Source: Planctomicrobium sp. (GTDB lineage Bacteria > Planctomycetota > Planctomycetia > Planctomycetales > Planctomycetaceae). From it: a stretch of 6,282 nt of DNA. The notes beneath the pieces were generated by a model. It saw only the letters and a list, made by a program, of their open reading frames with translations. It was not told the DNA's origin and searched no databases. The stretch is taken from NCBI GenBank assembly GCA_018659505.1, contig JABJMI010000599.1, positions 1 through 6,282 on the forward strand, written 5' to 3'. Both the position numbers and the translations under genes were made by a program. Shown one piece after another: positions 1-6,282 of the stretch (positions are counted from its first letter, which is position 1; the number at the start of each line of letters is the position of its first letter).

Positions 1-588
1 AACCTTAATCGCAGCGGAGGGTGACTTCTCTTCGATGTTGGCGTGGAAGGTGTCGTACATCATCTTCAAATTTGGATGATTGATTTCTCGTGTGAAACGA
101 GAAGCATCTTCAGCAGTGTTCAGGAAGTAACATTCGAAGCGATTCAAGTATTCAACAGTGAGCATAACGTCGTTCGCCTGCGCGTGATCGGCAGCTTTAG
201 CGAGCGATTCCTGTCCCCATTTCCATTCTTCTTCAGTTCGTCCACGACCTACGAAATGTCCTAACGCTGAATGGATTGGACCGAGTAGATGTGTGCATCC
301 AGAAGCGGCACACATATCAATGGCTTTCTTCAGACGATTTACACCAGCTTCGCGAATCGCAGCATCTTCAGAAATTGGGTTTTCTTCAGGAGTACAAACT
401 GTGACAGCGGTTCGTCCGAACTCAAGCTCATCAAGCTTGGCACCAATTTTCTTGTAAGCAGCTTCTTCCATCTCGAAGACAGGCAGTTCAACACCGTCAT
501 AGCCCCATTCTTTGATGCTATCGAGCATCGGAAAGATCGACTCATCAACTCCAGAAGTCCACAACAATAGATTTAAGCCGAATTTCAT
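1..588 (-). CDS. Sugar 3-epimerase-like TIM-barrel protein (D-tagatose/D-psicose 3-epimerase type), C-terminus beyond window
   Basis: The reverse strand is open from an ATG at 588 to the window edge, giving the first 196 residues of a protein that should be about 260-290 long. The start MKFGLNLLLW followed by a DGVELP strand fits the first strands of an AP-endonuclease-2/xylose-isomerase-like TIM barrel. The segment TVEYLNRFE (residues 144-152) matches the ketose 3-epimerase signature around the catalytic, metal-binding Glu, here E146. MYDTFHANIEE (177-187) matches the second metal site, with D179 as likely ligand and H182 conserved. The remaining expected ligands, a His and a second catalytic Glu, lie past the edge. 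Family members move the C3 configuration of free ketoses using Mn2+ or Co2+ in the cytoplasm; no signal peptide is present here. The exact substrate cannot be told, and a related sugar-phosphate or inositol-pathway isomerase is the main alternative. The start is supported by a GGGAG ribosome binding site. Gene 2 lies upstream on the same strand, 167 bases away. Confidence 0.87.
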   Translation of the reverse strand, partial: MKFGLNLLLWTSGVDESIFPMLDSIKEWGYDGVELPVFEMEEAAYKKIGAKLDELEFGRTAVTVCTPEENPISEDAAIREAGVNRLKKAIDMCAASGCTHLLGPIHSALGHFVGRGRTEEEWKWGQESLAKAADHAQANDVMLTVEYLNRFECYFLNTAEDASRFTREINHPNLKMMYDTFHANIEEKSPSAAIKV

Positions 589-595
589 CGTAAGA

Positions 596-600
596 CTCCC
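596..600 (-). promoter_or_regulatory. Ribosome binding site of the epimerase gene
   Basis: On the reverse strand GGGAG sits seven bases before the ATG at 588. This is a good Shine-Dalgarno match at normal spacing, and it fixes the start of the epimerase-like gene. Confidence 0.6.
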
Positions 601-642
601 AGAAGACTATGCAATTGAATTAATAATAAGTGGTTCAATCAC

Positions 643-671
643 ATTGGAATGGAAGTACGGAATCGGGTCAA
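643..671 (-). promoter_or_regulatory. Weak sigma-70-like promoter candidate for the epimerase gene
   Basis: On the reverse strand TTGACC (666-671) is followed after exactly 17 bases by TCCAAT (643-648). The -35 matches consensus at five of six positions and the -10 at four of six, but the important second-position A of the -10 is missing. The site lies 55 bases before the ATG at 588, in the AT-rich part of the gap between the epimerase gene and the upstream exported-protein gene. If real, it would let the epimerase be transcribed independently. Matches of this quality occur by chance, so this is tentative. Confidence 0.2.
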
Positions 672-755
672 GCGACCGTGGCATTTAGCTGCACACTTTA
701 TCGTATGCTGCCCAGTCGACTTACAAACAAATCGTTCGCCAAAAGACTCTTCCAT

Positions 756-1898
756 TTATTCCGTGACGATATTTTCCATAAGGACGACTTCTAAATCCTT
801 GCCGGTCACTTTCTTGAGGGCATGGATTGAGTCATTATCCCAGCGAGGATCGGGACTACCGGAGATGTACCAGTCGCTGCCGTTATCAGCAAGAATCATC
901 CCATATTTTTTCAATGCTGTGAGAATCACTTGCGTTTCAGCGGGGAAATCAGAAATATCATAATCCGCTTTCAGGCGAACTCTCATTCCCAACGGTGGCA
1001 GTCTCGGATCGTTAGATCGACTCGCCCAGTGAGTAGCAGGCGCAACAAAAGCACGGCGTGTGTTATTGACAGTAAACCGCAGAGCATGGCGAATTTCTTT
1101 TTGTTCAACAACTTCATCATAGCGAACTAATCCAGGAAAGATTGGAAGCCCCGCTGCGTCGGCACTTGTCCAACCAATCGGACGTGATGGATGCTCGGAT
1201 AGCCCGAAGATCGCACCAGAATCGGCTCGCCACAATTCACCATCCGCAATCGAGAATGCCCGGAAGATTTCATAGAGTTTCCATTCGTCACGATCAATGA
1301 CGATCACGTGACGGTCACCATCTTGATTCGGGGCTCCTTCAATACGTGCATAATCTGGAATCGGATATGGCCCCGGATCACTTTCGTCACCGTAAGCTGT
1401 ATACACAATCGGGACACGAGGTTGATCACCTGAAACAACAACATACGGAATTCCAATAGGAGCACCTTCCCATGTTCCCGAGCCAAAATCTGGATGAAGA
1501 TGTTTAGTAATTCCGATACTGGAGATCAAAGTTCGTGACATTGGATCGACGGGCTTCTTGTCGATTCGCTGATTCCAGGCATTATCTTCGGGAAACGGAA
1601 GCTTTCCCCCCAGGGATGCCCCGACACCTAGGTGAACTACACCTTTCTCGTACGGCAGAGGAACTCGTCTTCGTTGAGTTTTTTCACTTACAGAATTCGA
1701 TGTCTGTGCGTTTGTTAGAATTGTTTCAGAATTTAAGATTTGATTCGCTTCTCCCTCCTGGTTTATCTCCGCGACGTCATTCAGGTCTTCATAAATTCGC
1801 TGTTCATTGCCAGCGACAGGTTTTTGGTCGTAAACCACAACCCCTATTAAGGTACAGACAAATAATGCTGTTAAAATCAGTACAGTCGTTGTCTTCAT
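756..1898 (-). CDS. Exported or membrane-anchored protein of a conserved family of unknown function
   Basis: This 380-residue protein begins MKTTTVLILT. Residues 5-22 form a hydrophobic segment that is either a signal peptide or an N-terminal anchor. A polar linker rich in Asn, Gln and Glu (about 24-79) follows, then a globular domain (about 86-376). The domain carries strongly patterned motifs: PFPEDNAWNQ (101-110), DPGPYPIPDYARIEG (174-188), DRHVIVIDRD (195-204), WTSADAAGLPIFPGLVRYDE (243-262), RHALRFTV (270-277), ATHWAS (288-293) and PDPRWDND (349-356). I recognise this motif set from unannotated secreted proteins of several bacterial phyla, but I know no assigned activity. The invariant-looking His, Asp and Arg residues hint at an enzyme or ligand-binding domain; that is inference. 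The ATG at 1898 is preferred over an in-frame GTG at 1910: it gives a cleaner signal sequence and has a weak CGGA upstream, while nothing precedes the GTG. The only cysteine (C15, in LFVC) is a poor lipobox. The gene diverges from the next secreted-protein gene. Confidence 0.85.
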   Translation of the reverse strand: MKTTTVLILTALFVCTLIGVVVYDQKPVAGNEQRIYEDLNDVAEINQEGEANQILNSETILTNAQTSNSVSEKTQRRRVPLPYEKGVVHLGVGASLGGKLPFPEDNAWNQRIDKKPVDPMSRTLISSIGITKHLHPDFGSGTWEGAPIGIPYVVVSGDQPRVPIVYTAYGDESDPGPYPIPDYARIEGAPNQDGDRHVIVIDRDEWKLYEIFRAFSIADGELWRADSGAIFGLSEHPSRPIGWTSADAAGLPIFPGLVRYDEVVEQKEIRHALRFTVNNTRRAFVAPATHWASRSNDPRLPPLGMRVRLKADYDISDFPAETQVILTALKKYGMILADNGSDWYISGSPDPRWDNDSIHALKKVTGKDLEVVLMENIVTE

Positions 1899-1949
1899 TG
1901 GAATCCGCACATTCAGAAGTTTATGGGAGTTTCATCGATCTGAATGAAG

Positions 1950-1983
1950 CTTGACACATTTAACACGGGTAGTCTGGTCAAGT
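1950..1983. repeat. Spaced inverted repeat CTTGAC/GTCAAG, possible operator
   Basis: CTTGAC at 1950-1955 is mirrored by GTCAAG at 1978-1983, a perfect six-base arm pair separated by 22 bases. It lies between two divergent genes, 52 bases before the leftward start. A regulator dimer could bind it. Equally, the arms may only be two -35-like hexamers or a chance match. No other copy was seen in the window. Confidence 0.2.
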
Positions 1984-2063
1984 TAGCAGGGCTATTCAAG
2001 AACCTCATTTTTTTGTGCAACAAACCCGGATATTCGAATTTGCTCTGCATTTCGTTTTTTTAC

Positions 2064-2091
2064 TTTTGCTGCTTACAGAAGCATGTACAAT
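2064..2091 (+). promoter_or_regulatory. Promoter candidate for the forward secreted-protein gene
   Basis: TACAAT at 2086-2091 matches the -10 consensus at five of six positions. The -35 region upstream (TTTTGC around 2064-2069) is poor. A transcript starting near 2098 would begin after the upstream ATG at 2083 and leave a leader of about 72 bases before the ATG at 2170. This agrees with 2170 as the true start. The weak -35 keeps confidence low. Confidence 0.25.
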
Positions 2092-2169
2092 GCTGTTTTG
2101 AAATTCGTTAAATTTGGAATGTCTCTCACAATGATTCCGTTTCCGATATGCTCTAATCAGCTAAGAGTA

Positions 2170-3594
2170 ATGCATCTGAACAACAAAATTCTAAGTATTG
2201 CCAGTCTGGCAATCGCTCTGTTTTCTCAGCCCAGTTTGCAGGCACAACTTCCTGCCCCAGTCTTGCCTGCCCCGGGAGAGATTGAAGAAGTTGAAACAAA
2301 GAGAATCAATTCAAACTCAACTCGGGTGAATAGAGAAGGACGGGTATCGTTCATTCTACGAGAGAGTTTTTTCAAAAGTCTCTCTTCCGAACAGAGAATT
2401 GATGAAGGACCAGTCAGGGACTTTATTCTCGGGGCAGAAGTGTTTGGAGTACAGAGAACCGTTTCGGGACTTTCAGTCGATTTTCTGCCATCCGAGAACT
2501 CTGCATTATTCAATTTTCAGCTGACTGGAACAACAAATAATCAAACCACCAGCTATACACCTCAGGCAGCGATCCAGAATCGCGGGCGATATGATTTTGT
2601 ATTGAATAAAAGAGTTCAATTTAATGGCGAAGTCGTGACAACATGGGCTCCATCAGCCTTATTGCGAGTTGATCAACAAAATATTGGAGCAGCCACACCG
2701 TTGGCACCGCTACCGATTCTGGGGCGAATCGCAGAACGGACTGCGATCAATGTTGCAAACCAGCGACTTCCAGAAGCTCAACAAATTGCAGCGTACAAAG
2801 TGACTCAACAAGTTGTTCCAGAATTCAATGAGTCTATCGACTCGGAAATCAGCAAGGTTAACCGAACGCACTTGCCATCTCTTCGAGATTGGTTAACTCA
2901 GTACGAAATGAATGACCTAACATTCTCGACGAAAACAACAAATTCAGAAGTAATCATCAGGGCAGCGACCGCGACTTTTGTTGAGCCTCAACAGCAGTTG
3001 CAGATCAGCCATCCCGCAAGCCATGGAGCAATGCTTGTTGACGACGGTTTTTTGAATAGCTTGCTCCAACGACTTCCCTTGGCTGGTTTAAGAATATCAG
3101 ACATGCAAGCGGAAGCGTTTTTAGAAAATCATAAGATTGATTTCACTGCAAATGAGACCCCAAAACTGTTTACTTTGATTCTTGATGAGCAGCAGCCACT
3201 TGAAGTCTTTCTAAGAAACGGAGCATTGGAATTTGAGGTCAGATTATCAATTCAGCCAGTTCTCGGTCAAACAATCGGGACTCATCTTTTTGCCTTTAGC
3301 TTGAAGGCAATTACAGAGCGAGAATCGATTCGCCTAGTGCCGACGCTCTTACAAGTACGCTCATTGGATGAAACCGATGCCGGAGGAAAGCTTCTCTCTC
3401 AGGAAGTCCTTGAAGAGCAGATCAGCAAGGAGTTGGAACCAATCTCAATTCCTCGCACTATCCCTTTAACATTCCTGAATGATTATCCAGGAGCTACTTT
3501 GGACGTACTTGATTTGGAAGAAGCATCTGGTGATCTAAAGGTCGAGTTCCAAATGAATCTCTCTGAAAACAATCAACAGAGAAGAGGAATTTAA
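2170..3594 (+). CDS. Secreted protein of unknown function, planctomycete-type
   Basis: From the ATG at 2170 this is a 474-residue protein with a clear Sec signal peptide: MHLNN, a hydrophobic core (about 7-19) and probable cleavage after SLQA (residue 25). A proline-rich spacer follows, QLPAPVLPAPG (26-36). The mature protein has no cysteine and no transmembrane helix. It seems to have two parts. The first, about 58-230, is beta-rich and ends in a helical stretch near 187-230. The second, about 285-465, again opens with an I/M-L-x3-F-x2-SL pattern: FILRESFFKSL at 61-71 and AMLVDDGFLNSLL at 287-299. The segment around TTSYTPQAAIQNRGRYDF (126-143) recalls unnamed secreted planctomycete proteins, from memory. 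No catalytic motif is recognisable, so a binding or structural role in the periplasm or envelope is a guess. Longer in-frame starts (2083, 2119, 2131) would bury the signal peptide behind up to 29 extra residues and are less likely. The gene is convergent with the PSD1 gene 26 bases on. Confidence 0.8.
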   Translation: MHLNNKILSIASLAIALFSQPSLQAQLPAPVLPAPGEIEEVETKRINSNSTRVNREGRVSFILRESFFKSLSSEQRIDEGPVRDFILGAEVFGVQRTVSGLSVDFLPSENSALFNFQLTGTTNNQTTSYTPQAAIQNRGRYDFVLNKRVQFNGEVVTTWAPSALLRVDQQNIGAATPLAPLPILGRIAERTAINVANQRLPEAQQIAAYKVTQQVVPEFNESIDSEISKVNRTHLPSLRDWLTQYEMNDLTFSTKTTNSEVIIRAATATFVEPQQQLQISHPASHGAMLVDDGFLNSLLQRLPLAGLRISDMQAEAFLENHKIDFTANETPKLFTLILDEQQPLEVFLRNGALEFEVRLSIQPVLGQTIGTHLFAFSLKAITERESIRLVPTLLQVRSLDETDAGGKLLSQEVLEEQISKELEPISIPRTIPLTFLNDYPGATLDVLDLEEASGDLKVEFQMNLSENNQQRRGI

Positions 3595-3598
3595 CCCC

Positions 3599-3614
3599 AA
3601 GGTCAATTCACCTT
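3599..3614. terminator. Small hairpin in the convergent gap, weak terminator candidate
   Basis: AAGGTCAATTCACCTT is a 16-base palindrome with one mismatched pair, giving a five-base stem AAGGT/ACCTT. It fills most of the 26 bases between two converging stop codons, where a shared bidirectional terminator is expected. On the forward strand a T5 run follows only ten bases later, inside the end of the opposite gene. The reverse strand has no T-run. The stem is short, so termination is plausible but unproven. Confidence 0.25.
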
Positions 3615-3620
3615 CGTCAA

Positions 3621-6282
3621 TCAGTTTTTGGTTACAATCTCGTCTAGGTTCAGTAGAAGATTGGCGGACATCGTCCAGGCAGCGAGTTTTGCGGGATCTC
3701 GGTCTTTTCCTACTTCAGTGCTGGAGGTTTCAAGCAATTTGCCTGCCTGCTCTGGCTGATCTTGAAAAGCCTTGACGTCTTGTTGATAGCCGGAAACCAA
3801 CGTGTCGACTTCTTGCTGAGTCGGTTCGCGAGTCAGCGTCAGCCACAGCATTTCGGTCGCGATCTTAGCGACGTCCTCTTGACCAGTTTCTATTGCACGA
3901 TCCGCCAGTGCTATCGCTGCTTCGATGTATTGCGGGTCATTGAATAGCAGTAATGCTTGCAAAGGAGTATTCGTCCTCTCTCGACGAACGGTACAAGACT
4001 CACGAGAAGGTCCATCAAACACATTCATTTGAGGAGGTGGGGCAGTTCGTTTAATGAACGTATAGACTGTTCGCCGGTGAACTTTGTCCGGACCAGAATC
4101 TGCCTTGAAGCGAACTGTGTTCGAACCAGAGTATCCAACTGCAAACCAGAGTCCATCTGGCTGAGGTGGTTTCACGCTGGGACCACCCATTTTCTCAACC
4201 AGTAATCCACTGACAAACAACGCTTGATCTCGTAACATTTCCGCATCGAGTCGAAAACGAGGTCCACGTGCAAGCAGCCGATTCGCGGGATCGAGTTTTA
4301 CGAGTTCTGGCGAAACCTTAGATGTTTGCTGATAAGTCTTCGACATGACCATTCTTTTCATCGTTTTCTTGACGTCCCAGCCATCATTCATAAATTGGAC
4401 AGCGAGCCAGTCGAGAAGTTTCGCATGACTAGGCGGTTCACCCTGCGAACCGAAATCTTCAGAAGTTTTCACTAAACCAGTCCCGAAGAATTGCTGCCAA
4501 AATCGATTGACCGTAACTCGCGCCGTGAGTGGGTGTTCTCGACTGACCAGCCATTGCGCCAAGCCCAAGCGATCGTTTGGCATCTCTTTCGGCATCGCTG
4601 GTAAGAAGCCCGGAGTACGTCGCTGAACTTCTGCTCCTGGTTGGTCGTACTCTCCACGATTCAGCATAAAGGCAGGCTCTGGCTTAGATTTCTCTTTCCA
4701 GATGAGAGTCGTCGTGATGCTGTTGTTGAGGTCGGTTTTCGCTTTTCGTTTCGCTGCCAATTCGTCTCTGACTGCGACGTAATCCGGATGAGAACTCACA
4801 TTCTCGCGAAAGTGTTTCTGTACTTGGTTCTTTTGTTTCTGGTCTCGCTTATCAGCTTCAATTTTCAGAATTGCCAGAATCTCTGCCGGAACTACTGAAC
4901 GAATCGGTTCTTGCTTCGTGAGTGAAAGTCGAAAACGACCGAACTGGTGTTGAGCATGAACTGATTCAAATTTCTGAACGATCTTAACTAGACCCGTTCC
5001 CTCAGAACCAAATGTTTCAGCTGTCTGGAAGATCGCTGTACGAGGTTCTTTCTTCGCATAACCTTCAGTTGCCCAGCCGGTTTTCGGTTTTCCATCAATC
5101 GCGTTGGCAATCTTGAAATCACCATTACCCTGTTCGTGATCAGCAGTCGCTTTTGAGATTTTAATTCTTTTCCATGCAGGCTCTTGCCCTTCTTCAGGCA
5201 GCGTAGCTGTGTAGAGTTCGAATTCGGTGAGTACGACGTTACTGTTAGAACTTCTGCCTGTTCCTCCATTTGTGTTTTTTGGGTCAAGTAAGCCTTCCAG
5301 TCGAACTCCTTGCCAGCCTGCTCCTTCAATTTCATTAACGACTTCATAAATTTCGGTCGCTGAATTCTTACCTGTTGCCAGTATTGAATGATCTTCGAGC
5401 AGTTCCAGATCGGCTCCTCCGGTGGAAGTGAATTGTTCAGGGACAAGTTGATTCCATTGAACTTCACCATCAGCGTTTTCGGTCGTGACTGCTTGTTCCC
5501 ATTCTAATTGAGACTCAACTAACTCCGGCCACGCTCCGTTAAATTTCTTCTGCAAGACCGCAATCTTTTCGTCAAAAGTTTTGAGTTTTTCTTCTTCCTC
5601 TGCCGACGGAACTTTCAAAACCGGTGCGGGATCTTTTTTGTTTCCGTCGAGGGGGTTTCCATCGATACTGTTGAAATAGGCGTACAGTGAATAAAAATCT
5701 TCCTGAGTGAGGGGATCAAACTTATGATCATGACAGCGAGTACAATCTAAGGTCGTCCCCATGAAGACTGTTCCGAACGTGACAACTCGATCAACAACAT
5801 TCCGCATTCGGACTTCAGCTGCGATCGAGCCTCCTTCGCTGGTCGTCACATGAGCTCGATTAAATCCTGTTGCGATTAACTGGTCGGTTGTTGGATTCGG
5901 CAGTAAATCGCCGGCCATTTGCTCGATAATAAATTGGTCGTATGACATATTCTTGTTCAGGGATTCGATTACCCAATCACGATAGGGCCACATTTCCCGA
6001 TAGTTATCGAGGTGAAGACCATGTGTGTCGCCATACCGTGCGGCATCCAGCCAGAAGCGACCAACGTGTTCTCCAAAACGAGGTGAACGGAGCAAGCGAT
6101 CGACCAGGTTCTCATATGGCTTTGGTGAGTGATCATCTCTAAAAGCTTGGACTTCAGCAGGAGTCGGAGGCAGTCCGGTCAGGTCCAGGGTGACCCGGCG
6201 AATCAATGTTTCTGGATCGGCCTGTGGAGATGGCTTAAGGTTTTTCTGAGTAAGCCGCGACTGAATAAATTGATCAATTTCA
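3621..6282 (-). CDS. DUF1549/DUF1553 (PSCyt2/PSD1) protein with CxxCH motif, N-terminus beyond window
   Basis: The reading frame is open from the right edge to a TGA at 3621-3623, giving 886 residues. A TTG at 6206 is internal: the 25 codons before it still encode family sequence (EIDQFIQSRL, then LIRRVTLDLTGLPPTP). Counting from the edge, DUF1549 spans about 1-205 and holds CTRCH (180-184, bases 5730-5744), a c-type haem motif followed by DHKFDPLTQEDFY. A charged helical linker and a discoidin-like beta domain (about 285-458, with ANAIDGKPKTGWATEG) follow, then a second charged helix (465-515). DUF1553/PSD1 covers about 570-835, with RVTVNRFWQQFFGTGLV, DFGSQGEPPSH and RERTNTPLQALLLFNDPQY. 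The end, AAWTMSANLLLNLDE, is the usual family C-terminus. The missing N-terminus should carry a signal peptide and often a PSCyt1 cytochrome domain. Family members are abundant exported planctomycete proteins linked to uptake or breakdown of complex, often sulfated, polysaccharides; the exact reaction is unknown. The customary downstream DUF1501 gene is absent here. Confidence 0.95.
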   Translation of the reverse strand, partial: EIDQFIQSRLTQKNLKPSPQADPETLIRRVTLDLTGLPPTPAEVQAFRDDHSPKPYENLVDRLLRSPRFGEHVGRFWLDAARYGDTHGLHLDNYREMWPYRDWVIESLNKNMSYDQFIIEQMAGDLLPNPTTDQLIATGFNRAHVTTSEGGSIAAEVRMRNVVDRVVTFGTVFMGTTLDCTRCHDHKFDPLTQEDFYSLYAYFNSIDGNPLDGNKKDPAPVLKVPSAEEEEKLKTFDEKIAVLQKKFNGAWPELVESQLEWEQAVTTENADGEVQWNQLVPEQFTSTGGADLELLEDHSILATGKNSATEIYEVVNEIEGAGWQGVRLEGLLDPKNTNGGTGRSSNSNVVLTEFELYTATLPEEGQEPAWKRIKISKATADHEQGNGDFKIANAIDGKPKTGWATEGYAKKEPRTAIFQTAETFGSEGTGLVKIVQKFESVHAQHQFGRFRLSLTKQEPIRSVVPAEILAILKIEADKRDQKQKNQVQKHFRENVSSHPDYVAVRDELAAKRKAKTDLNNSITTTLIWKEKSKPEPAFMLNRGEYDQPGAEVQRRTPGFLPAMPKEMPNDRLGLAQWLVSREHPLTARVTVNRFWQQFFGTGLVKTSEDFGSQGEPPSHAKLLDWLAVQFMNDGWDVKKTMKRMVMSKTYQQTSKVSPELVKLDPANRLLARGPRFRLDAEMLRDQALFVSGLLVEKMGGPSVKPPQPDGLWFAVGYSGSNTVRFKADSGPDKVHRRTVYTFIKRTAPPPQMNVFDGPSRESCTVRRERTNTPLQALLLFNDPQYIEAAIALADRAIETGQEDVAKIATEMLWLTLTREPTQQEVDTLVSGYQQDVKAFQDQPEQAGKLLETSSTEVGKDRDPAKLAAWTMSANLLLNLDEIVTKN
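5730..5744 (-). other. CxxCH c-type haem-binding motif in the DUF1549 domain
   Basis: These bases encode Cys-Thr-Arg-Cys-His on the reverse strand. The two cysteines are the only ones in the visible protein apart from a single Cys in the DUF1553 domain (RESCTV). The motif is well conserved in DUF1549 and suggests covalent haem attachment after export. Haem loading has to be inferred, because conserved CxxCH can also bind other cofactors. Confidence 0.8.

Larger units (their letters stand above)
1899..2169. other. Divergent intergenic region between two exported-protein genes
   Basis: These 271 bases separate a leftward and a rightward gene and should hold both promoters. The stretch is AT-rich, with T-runs at about 2010 and 2055. 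A perfect forward TTGACA at 1951-1956 has no acceptable -10 at 16-18 bases. Facing it is a reverse-strand TTGACC (1977-1982). Together they form a spaced inverted repeat, annotated separately. I found no convincing promoter for the leftward gene. The forward frame is open from an ATG at 2083, but those first 29 codons are probably untranslated leader. Confidence 0.6.

Noticed and set aside
1884..1898. Lipoprotein signal around C15 (LFVC) of the exported protein
   Set aside because: The -1 residue is Val rather than Gly, Ala or Ser, and the hydrophobic stretch continues past the cysteine, so this looks like a membrane segment rather than a lipobox.
1908..1910. GTG start giving a 384-residue exported protein
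   Set aside because: No ribosome binding site precedes it, and the ATG four codons on gives a normal signal-sequence start.
1535..1954. A 139-codon forward open frame
   Set aside because: It lies antisense to the exported-protein gene. Its translation has no recognisable domain, while the opposite strand encodes a clear conserved family.
1951..1979. Forward promoter with the perfect TTGACA at 1951
   Set aside because: At 16-18 bases spacing the candidate -10 hexamers (TCTGGT, CTGGTC, TGGTCA) do not resemble TATAAT.
4988..5470. A 160-codon reverse open frame
   Set aside because: It is in a different frame of the same strand, inside the PSD1 gene. Its composition is rich in Lys, Arg, Gln and Ser without domain features, as expected of a shadow.
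6204..6206. TTG as the start of the PSCyt2/PSD1 gene
   Set aside because: The frame stays open upstream to the window edge and encodes conserved family sequence, so the true start lies outside the window.
3621..6282. Frameshift or degradation in the long PSD1 gene
   Set aside because: The frame is continuous through DUF1549, the central domain and DUF1553, and all signature motifs are intact.

Overview
The window looks like bacterial chromosome from a planctomycete. The best evidence is the large reverse-strand gene at the right end. It encodes a DUF1549/DUF1553 (PSCyt2/PSD1) protein with a CxxCH haem-type motif, an architecture very strongly expanded in Planctomycetes and their PVC relatives. 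The moderate GC content and loose gene packing would suit Gimesia, Rubinisphaera or Thalassoglobus, but the genus is inference. No RNA gene, insertion sequence, CRISPR array, prophage or plasmid feature is visible.

Layout, left to right. (1) 1-588, reverse strand: N-terminal 196 residues of a TIM-barrel sugar epimerase of the D-tagatose/D-psicose 3-epimerase type; the gene runs off the left edge. (2) 589-755: a 167-base gap with a good ribosome binding site and a weak promoter candidate for gene 1. (3) 756-1898, reverse strand: a 380-residue exported or membrane-anchored protein of a conserved but functionally unassigned family. (4) 1899-2169: a divergent intergenic region with a -10-like hexamer for the forward gene and an inverted pair of CTTGAC/GTCAAG half-sites. 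(5) 2170-3594, forward strand: a 474-residue secreted, cysteine-free protein of unknown function that resembles a family seen in planctomycetes. (6) 3595-3620: a 26-base convergent gap with a small near-palindromic hairpin. (7) 3621-6282, reverse strand: the PSCyt2/PSD1 protein, whose N-terminus lies beyond the right edge.

How the genes may fit together: genes 1 and 2 lie in the same direction and could be co-transcribed, but a 167-base gap is wide for an operon. The PSCyt/PSD1 protein is usually linked to uptake or breakdown of complex sulfated polysaccharides, and gene 1 would act on simple ketoses in the cytoplasm. A shared carbohydrate theme is therefore possible, but the sequence does not prove it. 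Three of the four genes encode proteins that appear to be exported, or belong to an exported family. I see no clear evidence of a new multi-gene system. The most useful leads are the two uncharacterised exported proteins and the lack of a DUF1501 gene directly downstream of the PSD1 gene.
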